DNA of 64,000 bases from Pantoea agglomerans NBRC 102470 (GTDB lineage Bacteria > Pseudomonadota > Gammaproteobacteria > Enterobacterales > Enterobacteriaceae). Position numbers and translations under genes: made by a program. Below the pieces are notes generated by a model. It ran no database searches. It had not been told where the DNA came from and worked only from the letters and a program-made list of their open reading frames with translations. Shown here one piece after another: positions 55,048 through 62,479 of this stretch; the first letter of the stretch is position 1, and each line of letters opens with the position of its first letter. The DNA lies in assembly GCF_001598475.1 (NCBI RefSeq), contig NZ_BCZA01000002.1:310001-374000 (forward strand). Direction: 5' to 3'.

Positions 55048-55734
55048 TTAAACCCCCAGGCTATCCAGCAGCGCGGCAGAATGGGCGACCGCGCCAAAGA
55101 TGCCACCCTGCATATGGATCATGCTCAGCGCCGCCTCATGATGACGCAGCTCGGTCGCAGCGCAGCAATCGGACAGCACCAGGCACTCAAAGCCGCGATC
55201 GTTGGCTTCGCGCAGTGTGGTGTGGACGCAGACGTCGGTGGTAATGCCGGTGAGGATCAGATTACGGATGCCGCGACTGCGCAATATCAGCTCCAGATCG
55301 GTGGCATAAAACGATCCCTTACCCGGCTTATCGATCACCACTTCACCCGGCAGCGGTGCCAGCTCCGGGATAATCTCCCAGCCCGGTTCACCGCGCACCA
55401 GAATACGGCCGCACGGTCCCTCATCCCCAATCCCGGCGTTCATTCGCCGCGAGCGCCAGCGTTTGTTGGCGGGCAAATCACTGAGATCGGGCCGGTGCCC
55501 TTCGCGGGTATGAATAACCGGAAACTGCCGGGCGCGCATCGCCGCCAGCACCTGCTGCAACGGTGCGATGGGCGCGCGGGTCAGACTCACGTCATAGCCC
55601 ATGCTGTCGACATAGCCGCCCACGCCACAGAAGTCGGTCTGCATATCAATCACGATCAGCGCGGTGTCAGCCGGCGTAAAAGTGCCGTCAAACGGCCAGG
55701 CGTAGGGGGTTGAATTAACGCTGTAGTCGGGCAT
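55048..55734 (-). CDS. Cysteine hydrolase, biuret amidohydrolase-like (isochorismatase family)
   Basis: A 228-residue hydrolase. The Asp-Lys-Cys triad of the family is visible as D30 ([10 protein letters not shown]), K136 ([10 protein letters not shown]) and C169 ([10 protein letters not shown]). The stretch [45 protein letters not shown] is, from memory, almost the same as in rhizobial biuret hydrolase BiuH, which converts biuret to allophanate and ammonia. The C-terminal [12 protein letters not shown] also fits. Third gene after an amidase and an NCS1 permease, overlapping the permease gene by 20 bp. The likely substrate is biuret or a related ureide; exact specificity is not proved. Confidence 0.82.
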   Translation of the reverse strand: MPDYSVNSTPYAWPFDGTFTPADTALIVIDMQTDFCGVGGYVDSMGYDVSLTRAPIAPLQQVLAAMRARQFPVIHTREGHRPDLSDLPANKRWRSRRMNAGIGDEGPCGRILVRGEPGWEIIPELAPLPGEVVIDKPGKGSFYATDLELILRSRGIRNLILTGITTDVCVHTTLREANDRGFECLVLSDCCAATELRHHEAALSMIHMQGGIFGAVAHSAALLDSLGV

Positions 55735-57031
55735 TGCTGTTCTCCATTACCGGGCGCGGCATGCGCATTCTGCTGATCACGCTGTAGCTGATGGCGGCAG
55801 TCACCAGACCAATAACCGCTTCACCGAATTGAGGGAAAGCGACGTGGGCGATCACCGCACACAGGCTGCCAATCGCCCAGGCGGCAAACGCAGTACCACG
55901 AAAACGCTGCGCCGGACGCTGCTCGCTGATGCGCGCCATAAAAATTAAATCCACGATCATCACGGCACCAAACGGTGGCACCACAATGCCAAGCAGGCTG
56001 AGCCACTCCAGGAAGTAAGACCAGACACCCGCCAGCGCAAGCACGCCGCCAATGGCACCCAGGATCAGCGTCCAGAGCCGCATTTTGCTGCTGAACAGAT
56101 GACTGAAGCCCACCGCCCCGTTGTAGAGGCAGTGCGTGCAGACCGATCCGAGATTGATAAAGACAAACAGGCAGGCCACTACCGACAAAAAGGCGCTGTG
56201 CCCCATCAGCATCGGCAGGAAGTTACCGCCATTGGTCAGCGGATCAACCGCGGCGCCCACGGCCACAATCACCACACCGAACAGATAGGAGATGACGTTG
56301 GCGACGGGGAAGGCAGAGAACGCGGCGATCACCGCCGAACGACCATTCTTCGACCAGCGGGTAAAGTCAGCGGTCATAGTGCCGGAGTCAGCAAAACCGG
56401 CCACCACCATGGTGACGGCGGTGCCCATGCTCATTGCACCGGCTGCGCTGGCGCTGCCCTTCCACTGCGTCACCACGGAGAAGTCGTGCTGTTTGCTAAT
56501 CAGCCACAGCGCCACCATTCCCAGCACCACAAACAGCGGCGCGGCGATCATCCCCAGCACCGACAGCGCCCGCACGCCCAGGAAAGTAATGCCGGTATAG
56601 AGGATCATGGCGAAGGCCGTCACCGCCAGCGCATTCCAGCCAAAGGTCTGATTAATGACCGTGCCGGTAAGGCCGGTCTGGAAGGCGTACCAGCCGATCA
56701 CCACCGTCGAGAGAAAACCCGAGACCAGGATGTAGCCTTTGCTGCCAAAGGTGCGTCTGGCCTGTAAAGCAAAGTTCATTCCGCTGTTACCGGCGTACCA
56801 GCTCAGCGCGCCGACATAGGCGAACAGCACCAGGTTTCCCAGCAGAATGGCGATCAGCGCGGGCCAGAACCCCAGATGCCAGGTGATGATGCCGCCAAAT
56901 AGCGCATTGGTGAGGATCATCGGAAAGCCAAACCAGACGGCCGAGACGGAGCGGGTAGAATGACGGTGCGACAGCGGTACCGGCTCATGTTCAAACTCCT
57001 GCTCCAGCGCAGGCGTAGTAGACGTTTTCAT
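55715..57031 (-). CDS. NCS1-family permease (CodB/ureide type)
   Basis: A 438-residue, 12-helix symporter of nucleobases, hydantoins, allantoin and related compounds. Markers are [24 protein letters not shown] (helix 1, normally containing the cation site), [30 protein letters not shown], and [19 protein letters not shown], the cytoplasmic loop typical of CodB-like members. ATG 57031 overlaps the amidase stop by 4 bp; an upstream ATG (57061) is inside the amidase gene. In this operon it most likely imports the amide or ureide that the two hydrolases attack. Confidence 0.9.
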   Translation of the reverse strand: MKTSTTPALEQEFEHEPVPLSHRHSTRSVSAVWFGFPMILTNALFGGIITWHLGFWPALIAILLGNLVLFAYVGALSWYAGNSGMNFALQARRTFGSKGYILVSGFLSTVVIGWYAFQTGLTGTVINQTFGWNALAVTAFAMILYTGITFLGVRALSVLGMIAAPLFVVLGMVALWLISKQHDFSVVTQWKGSASAAGAMSMGTAVTMVVAGFADSGTMTADFTRWSKNGRSAVIAAFSAFPVANVISYLFGVVIVAVGAAVDPLTNGGNFLPMLMGHSAFLSVVACLFVFINLGSVCTHCLYNGAVGFSHLFSSKMRLWTLILGAIGGVLALAGVWSYFLEWLSLLGIVVPPFGAVMIVDLIFMARISEQRPAQRFRGTAFAAWAIGSLCAVIAHVAFPQFGEAVIGLVTAAISYSVISRMRMPRPVMENSNARLQR

Positions 57032-58464
57032 TGGGCGATTCCGGGTTGAAGGTGATTCCACGGCTGAATGCGCTCGAAAGCGGCACTGGCAGCCAGCACT
57101 AAGGCATCATCAAGATGACGTCCGACAATCTGCAGACCGACGGGCAAGCCGCTGGCAGTAAAACCGGCGGGAACGGACGCGGCGGGCTGACCGGTGAAGT
57201 TGAAGGGGTAGCAGAACGAGAGCCAGTGATCGCTGCGGACCATGCGGCCATCAATGATCTCCGGTCCCTGCATCCCCAGCGGAAACGGCGGCACCGCCAG
57301 CGTCGGGGTAATCAGCAGGTCAAAGCGCTGCATAAAGCGCCACAGGCAGTTGCTGACCGCTTTTCGGGTGGTGATGGCATCGGTGAAGTTTTCCGCCCGC
57401 CAGTCGCGCTGCAGCATGGCGACCAGATGCGGCGACATCTCGCTGCCCTGCTCCGCCAGCATCCGGCGCATACCGGTGAGATCGCTCTCCATCGCCACCA
57501 GCGCGCCAAAGGCCGCCGACGGATCAGGGAAGCCCGGATCGGCCAGTTCCAGTTCAGCACCGATTTCAGCGGCAAAACGCTGCACCGCCGCGCTGACCAC
57601 TGCCCGCACTTCCGGGTCAACGGCCACATAGCCAAAATCCGCGCTGAAGGCGATGCGCAGTTTGCCTGGCAGATGGTGTGGCGCACCCAGCCAGTCGACA
57701 TCGCTGCAGGGAATCGAGTGGCGATCGCGCATATCTGGTCCGGCCATCAGTGACATCATCAACGCGGCATCGCGCACGCTGCGCGTCATCGGACCGATGT
57801 GCTCCAGTGACTCCCAGCTCGACACGCCGGGGTAGCGTTCATCACGACAGCCGGGCCAGAGCGGCACCCGGCCCATCGACGCCTTGAAGCCGAAAATACC
57901 GCAGTGCGCCGCCGGAATGCGTACCGACCCGCCGCCGTCGCTGCCCAGTGCAATCGGGCAAAGCCGCGCCGCCACCGCCGCACCCGAACCGGCGCTGGAC
58001 CCTCCTGGCGTCATGCTCAAATCCCAGGGATTGCGCGGCGACGGAAACAGCGGATTGTGCCCGACCCCGCTGTAGCCAAACTCCGGTGCGGTGGTTTTGC
58101 CAAGCAGAATGGCGTCGGCGGCCAGCAACCGTTCCACCGTGATGTCATCATCTTCCGGCACGAAATCTTTGTACGCCACCGAACCGGAGGTGGTTCTGAC
58201 GTTTGCAGTGCAGATTAAATCTTTCACCGCCAGCGGTACGCCTGCCAGCGCGCCCAGTGTTTCACCGCGTGCCCGTCGGGCATCCACGGCTCTGGCCTGT
58301 GCCATCGCCAGTTCAGGCGTCGGGGTACAAAAAGCCTGTATCGCCGGTTCCCGCTGTTCCATCCGCGCCAGCGCCGCCACGGTCAGCTCGCACGCCGACA
58401 CGTCCCCGCTGCGAATCAGAGCGGCCATCGTGGTGGCATCTTCGTCTAATAAGGAGTCAAACAT
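57028..58464 (-). CDS. Amidase-signature family hydrolase
   Basis: A 478-residue amidase with the Ser-cisSer-Lys triad: K81 (VPLAVKDLI), S156 in TPGGSSAGSGAAVA and S180 in SDGGGSVRIPA. It hydrolyses an amide or ureide bond; relatives include AtzE/AtzF (carboxybiuret and allophanate hydrolases), GatA-like and aryl amidases. No allophanate-hydrolase C-terminal domain is present, and no AtzG partner is seen. First gene of the operon with the NCS1 permease and the BiuH-like enzyme. A combined route, in which one enzyme makes the substrate of the other, is attractive but unproved. Confidence 0.88.
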   Translation of the reverse strand: MFDSLLDEDATTMAALIRSGDVSACELTVAALARMEQREPAIQAFCTPTPELAMAQARAVDARRARGETLGALAGVPLAVKDLICTANVRTTSGSVAYKDFVPEDDDITVERLLAADAILLGKTTAPEFGYSGVGHNPLFPSPRNPWDLSMTPGGSSAGSGAAVAARLCPIALGSDGGGSVRIPAAHCGIFGFKASMGRVPLWPGCRDERYPGVSSWESLEHIGPMTRSVRDAALMMSLMAGPDMRDRHSIPCSDVDWLGAPHHLPGKLRIAFSADFGYVAVDPEVRAVVSAAVQRFAAEIGAELELADPGFPDPSAAFGALVAMESDLTGMRRMLAEQGSEMSPHLVAMLQRDWRAENFTDAITTRKAVSNCLWRFMQRFDLLITPTLAVPPFPLGMQGPEIIDGRMVRSDHWLSFCYPFNFTGQPAASVPAGFTASGLPVGLQIVGRHLDDALVLAASAAFERIQPWNHLQPGIAQ

Positions 58465-58831
58465 GGGTTACCTCGCCAAAAGTGTACCTGTCAGCTAGTG
58501 CATGAAGCGTGCCAGTTAGCGGTGATTCATCCGGTCTGAAACGGGGATGCCAGATGGAATACGGTCTGGGATACAAGATCGAATTCTTATGATGCCAGGT
58601 GGAGGCGACTGTTTATTTTTCCAGCACGATGATGGCGCAGGGCTGCGCGATAAGGGGGCGTAATAGCTGAATGCTTTGCGGGCTGCTTTACAAAACGATG
58701 TCGGTTATCAGCAACAGCGGCCGATATGCTGGAATGAATAACCACATTTTTACCAGGGAGGTTTGACCGGTCTGAGCAGGCACTAAAAAATCACGGCTTA
58801 AAGATTCACATGCAGCCTGCAGGGATGATAA
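58465..58831. promoter_or_regulatory. Divergent intergenic region, amidase operon and unknown gene pair
   Basis: About 370 bp. No ORF with a ribosome-binding site, no clear terminator and no operator that I can name. Promoters for the amidase operon (minus) and the two-gene unit (plus) must lie here. Confidence 0.4.
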
Positions 58832-59401
58832 GTGCGCATTGAAGAAGATATTTATCTTGAAAACTACGAAATCAGGCGGAAAAAATTCATTTACGATCGG
58901 CGTATTCATTACAGTTACGCGTTTGTTGCCGGTAATGAGAATTACACTGTCATCGTGGGCAAGCTAATGGATGAACAGACCTTTACCCGCATCGGATACC
59001 AGATGCCACCCGGTATCGCCTTTCCGGTTAAAGGGCTGGCTGAAGTCTGTTTTGACGTGTTCGATGGTCTGGAGTGCCTCGGCGATTTCCGCCATATCAG
59101 CTTTGCAGGATTAGGCAGTGCTGTCGTTTTCAAAAGCGTACTCCTGGCGTTAATGGCACACTATGAAAGCTTCTTTATAGGCGGTTTTGTTTTCCAGGCT
59201 GCATCAGGAGAGATCGTTGACCGCAATCGCCCGACACCCCTTGAGGAGATCTACGACGCTTTGCTTGGGTTAAAAAATGAACTACGCTACAATCGCCGAA
59301 CAGGGTTGCCTAAGAAAGCGCCGCAACCTTTAATCCCGAAATATTTCCGGGCTTATAAAGTAGTGACTACAGGGAGAGCTTGCTATGTCGTTTTACGATA
59401 A
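58832..59401 (+). CDS. Unknown protein, first gene of a two-gene operon
   Basis: A 189-residue protein starting at GTG 58832 with AGGGA six bases upstream of the intervening ATGATAA; that nearby ATG is out of frame and stops after five codons. The sequence is mixed alpha/beta (IYLENYEIRRKKFIYDRR, FVAGNENYTVIVG, SFAGLGSAVVFKSVLLALMAHYESFFIGGFVFQAAS) with a basic C-terminus (RYNRRTGLPKKAPQP). No signal peptide, transmembrane helix or motif is recognised. It overlaps the next gene by 17 bp, so the two are cotranscribed and translationally coupled, a layout shared by toxin-antitoxin and other accessory modules. I do not know its function. Confidence 0.7.
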   Translation: MRIEEDIYLENYEIRRKKFIYDRRIHYSYAFVAGNENYTVIVGKLMDEQTFTRIGYQMPPGIAFPVKGLAEVCFDVFDGLECLGDFRHISFAGLGSAVVFKSVLLALMAHYESFFIGGFVFQAASGEIVDRNRPTPLEEIYDALLGLKNELRYNRRTGLPKKAPQPLIPKYFRAYKVVTTGRACYVVLR

Positions 59402-59606
59402 ATACGATGGCATCACAGATGCGGCTGATGCCGAGAACAGGGAGTTAAGGGCACTATTGATTGCTGAATGGCTGGCCAGACCCGATCTGCCCGCCATTAA
59501 AGCCCAGTTAGCTCAGAGGAAAAAACGCTCGTCGTCTGCCCTGTTACGCCGCAAGTTGAAAGAGCTGAATGCGCGCGAAATGCAGAAAGCTAAGATCAGC
59601 GCTTAA
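59385..59606 (+). CDS. Unknown 73-residue basic helical protein, second gene of the pair
   Basis: ATG 59385 has AGGGAGAG about ten bases upstream, inside the end of the previous gene. The protein is helical: an acidic first half (YDKYDGITDAADAENRELRALLI) and a strongly basic second half (QRKKRSSSALLRRKLKELNARE). No known domain. Size, charge and overlap recall the small partner of a two-gene module (antitoxin or accessory regulator), but there is no sequence proof. A good terminator follows 6 bp behind the stop. Confidence 0.68.
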   Translation: MSFYDKYDGITDAADAENRELRALLIAEWLARPDLPAIKAQLAQRKKRSSSALLRRKLKELNAREMQKAKISA

Positions 59607-59611
59607 CGCTT

Positions 59612-59633
59612 AAAGGCCCGATAACGGGCCTTT
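59612..59633 (+). terminator. Rho-independent terminator of the unknown gene pair
   Basis: Perfect 9-bp stem AAAGGCCCG (59612-59620)/CGGGCCTTT (59625-59633), 4-nt loop, followed by T-rich CGTATTTTTAT. Confidence 0.85.
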
Positions 59634-59694
59634 CGTATTTTTATCAGCTTCTGGCTCACTCGCAGACGGCTTTTCGCCACCCGCAACTCACCTG

Positions 59695-60537
59695 TTACTC
59701 CGGAAAATCCGTCTCCACCGACGTCTGTTTCCACGCTTCGATCTCAGCCAGCCGCTCTTTGAGCTTGCTGGTTACGGCATCATGGCCCCAGGCACCCATC
59801 ACCAGATGGCGTGGCGGGTTATCATGCTCAGTGATGGCAATCATCGCCGTGGCGGCCCGCGCCGGATCGCCCTTCTGCGTGCCGCTGTATTCGGCGGTGG
59901 CTTTCATCCGTGCGGCTGCAGTCTCTGCATAGTCTGGCAGCGTGCTCGGCGTCTGATGCAGGGAGCGTCCGGCCCAATCGGTGCGGAACGGACCTGGCTC
60001 AACACAGGTGACGCGAATGCCCAGCGGCCCCGCTTCCAGCGCCAGCGAATCTGACCAGCCTTCCACCGCATGTTTGCTGGCAGAGTAGTAGCCTGAGCTG
60101 GCAAAACCAATTAAGCCTGCCACCGAGGTAATGTTGATGACGTGGCCGCTGCGCGCCTTTCTCATCGCGGGCAGCACGGCGCGGGTCAGGGCAAACAGGC
60201 CAAAGACGTTGGCATCAAACTGCGCGCGGATTTCGCTTTCCACACCCTCTTCCACCGAGCTCTGATAGCCGTAACCGGCGTTGTTTACCAGCACATCAAT
60301 GGTGCCGAACCTGTCCAGTGCCGTTTTGACGGCCTGGTCGATGCTCGCCTGGTGGGTCACATCCAGCGCTACTGCCAGCGCGTTATCGTGTCCCTCAACC
60401 AGATCGGCAATGGAAGATGTATCACGTGCCGTCACGACGACCTTAAAACCACGCGCGATGGTCTGCTGCGCCAGTTCACGACCAAATCCGGTCGAACATC
60501 CCGATATTAACCAGACAGGGCTGGAGTGAGCAGTCAT
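59695..60537 (-). CDS. Short-chain dehydrogenase/reductase
   Basis: A 280-residue classical SDR: nucleotide-binding SGCSTGFG (12-19), VLVNNAGYG, catalytic Ser in INITSVAGL, YYSASKHAV giving the YxxxK pair, and EPGPFRTDW after the active site. The arginine in VTARD near strand 2 suggests NADP(H). The substrate is unknown; this branch is often annotated simply as 'oxidoreductase'. It stands about 100 bp behind the TPP-enzyme gene in the same direction, possibly cotranscribed. Confidence 0.88.
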   Translation of the reverse strand: MTAHSSPVWLISGCSTGFGRELAQQTIARGFKVVVTARDTSSIADLVEGHDNALAVALDVTHQASIDQAVKTALDRFGTIDVLVNNAGYGYQSSVEEGVESEIRAQFDANVFGLFALTRAVLPAMRKARSGHVINITSVAGLIGFASSGYYSASKHAVEGWSDSLALEAGPLGIRVTCVEPGPFRTDWAGRSLHQTPSTLPDYAETAAARMKATAEYSGTQKGDPARAATAMIAITEHDNPPRHLVMGAWGHDAVTSKLKERLAEIEAWKQTSVETDFPE

Positions 60538-60635
60538 GGTAAGACTCCCGTTGATGATGATGAAGTGACTGGAGACCCGGACGCGAGTGCATCCGGGATT
60601 TAAGGTTAGCGAGGCGCGACCGCCCTACTTAGCCC

Positions 60636-62417
60636 TTAATGCTTTTTATTGAACAGCTGGCTGGCGGTGTCGCTGATGATCTGTGCCGCGCCGCGATCGC
60701 CTTTCACCATTGACGCCATAAAGGCTTTCGCCTGTTTAAAGGTGATGTGCGGCGGTAACGGGGCAACTTCCGGATCGGTTTTCACCTCCAGCAATACCGG
60801 GCGATCGGCGCTGAGCGCACGCTGCCAGGCCGCCGCCAGATCGTCAGGATTATCGACAAAAATACCGACCATCCCCAGCGACTGCGCAAACTCAGCATAC
60901 TTCACGTCCGGCAGTTGCTGCGAGGCGTCAAAGCGGGGATTCCCCTCCATGACCCGCTGCTCCCAGGTGACCTGATTGAGATCCTGGTTGTTGAACACGC
61001 AGACGATCAGGCGTGGATCGGCCCACTGCTGCCAGTATTTCTGGATGGTGATCAGCTCTGCCATATTGTTCATCTGCATCGCACCGTCACCCACCAGCGC
61101 CACCACCGGTTTGTCGGGATGGGCAAATTTTGCGGCAATCGCATAAGGCACCGCCGCGCCCATACAGGCCAGACCGCCGGAGAGCGAGGCGCGCTGACCC
61201 TGCTTAACCCGATAGTCGCGGGCGAACCAGTTGGCACAGGAACCGGAGTCCGAGGTGACAATGGCGTTATCCGGCAGTTGTGGCGACATCTCCCACACCA
61301 CCCGCTGCGGGTTGACCGGATTAGCCGGTGCCATGGCGCGCTCTTCCATCAGCGTCCACCAGTCGCGTACCTGAAGCGCAATATCTTCCTGCCAGCTGCG
61401 ATCCTTTTTATGCTCCAGCAGCGGCAGCAGGGCGCGCAGGGTTTCAGCCGCATCGCCATGCAGGTTCACTTCGCTGGGATAGCGCAGGCCGAGCATGGCG
61501 GGATCGATGTCTATCTGCACCGCACGCGCCTTGCCCTCTTCCGGCAGGAACTCCGTCCACGGAAAGCCGCTGCCGATCATCAGCAGGGTGTCGCAGTTCT
61601 GCATTAAATCGGATGAGGGCTTCGTGCCCAGCAGGCCAATCGAACCGGTCACAAACGGCGCATCGTCCGGCAGCACATCTTTGCCCAGCAGCGCTTTTGC
61701 CACGCCCGCACCCAGCACATTCGCGACCTGTACCACCTCGACGGCGGCGTTACGTGCGCCTGCGCCAATCAGAATCGCCACTTTTTTGCCGGCGTTCAGC
61801 ACCTCAGCGGCGCGTTGCAGATCCGCTTCATAAGGGATCACTTTGGGACGCTGATAGCCGCTGCCGGAATGGGTAAAACCGTGCAGATGCTGCGGCGGCT
61901 GCCACTCTTCATCCTGAATATCTTTAGGGATGATGATCACCGCCACGCCGTTTTGCGCTTTGGCGATGCGCACGCCCCGGTCGAGCAGATGGCGCACCTG
62001 GGTCGAAGTCGAGGCTTCCTGAACGAAGTTGGCAACGTCCGAGAAGATGCGATCCAGGTTCATCTCCTGCTGATAACTGGAGCCGCGCGCGGTCGCTTCC
62101 GCCTGTCCGGCAATCGCCAGCACCGGAGCATGATCCATTTTGGCGTCATAGAGTCCGGTCAGCAGATGGGTCGCGCCGGGCCCGCCGGTAGAGAGGCAGA
62201 CGCCCAGCTCACCGGTGAATTTGGCGTGTCCGGCCGCCATAAAGGCCGCCATCTCTTCGTGGCGTACCTGAATAAATTCGATGCCGTCGCCTTTGGCGTT
62301 AGCACGCTGAATGGCACCCAGCACCCCATTGATGCCATCTCCCGGATAGCCGTAGATGCGTGTAACGCCCCACTCTTTCAGGCGCTGGACAAAAAAATCA
62401 CTGGTTTTCATGCTCAT
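60636..62417 (-). CDS. Thiamine-pyrophosphate enzyme, pyruvate-oxidase/YdaP-like
   Basis: A 593-residue enzyme of the acetolactate synthase/pyruvate oxidase superfamily. The N-terminal domain has the catalytic Glu in FIQVRHEEMAAFMA (E54/E55), the central domain LIGAGARNAAVEVVQ, and the C-terminal domain the TPP motif GDGAMQMNNMAELI ... VFNN. It resembles the B. subtilis YdaP group more than E. coli PoxB and lacks the C-terminal lipid-binding segment of PoxB. It probably decarboxylates pyruvate or another 2-oxo acid; flavin use cannot be decided. Start at 62417 or two codons in; a GGGGAAA stretch precedes. Confidence 0.87.
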   Translation of the reverse strand: MSMKTSDFFVQRLKEWGVTRIYGYPGDGINGVLGAIQRANAKGDGIEFIQVRHEEMAAFMAAGHAKFTGELGVCLSTGGPGATHLLTGLYDAKMDHAPVLAIAGQAEATARGSSYQQEMNLDRIFSDVANFVQEASTSTQVRHLLDRGVRIAKAQNGVAVIIIPKDIQDEEWQPPQHLHGFTHSGSGYQRPKVIPYEADLQRAAEVLNAGKKVAILIGAGARNAAVEVVQVANVLGAGVAKALLGKDVLPDDAPFVTGSIGLLGTKPSSDLMQNCDTLLMIGSGFPWTEFLPEEGKARAVQIDIDPAMLGLRYPSEVNLHGDAAETLRALLPLLEHKKDRSWQEDIALQVRDWWTLMEERAMAPANPVNPQRVVWEMSPQLPDNAIVTSDSGSCANWFARDYRVKQGQRASLSGGLACMGAAVPYAIAAKFAHPDKPVVALVGDGAMQMNNMAELITIQKYWQQWADPRLIVCVFNNQDLNQVTWEQRVMEGNPRFDASQQLPDVKYAEFAQSLGMVGIFVDNPDDLAAAWQRALSADRPVLLEVKTDPEVAPLPPHITFKQAKAFMASMVKGDRGAAQIISDTASQLFNKKH

Positions 62418-62479
62418 CGTCGCGTTTCCCCTTGTAGTCCATGCAGACTTAAAGCGTAGTAGACGATGCGCAATCGCCG

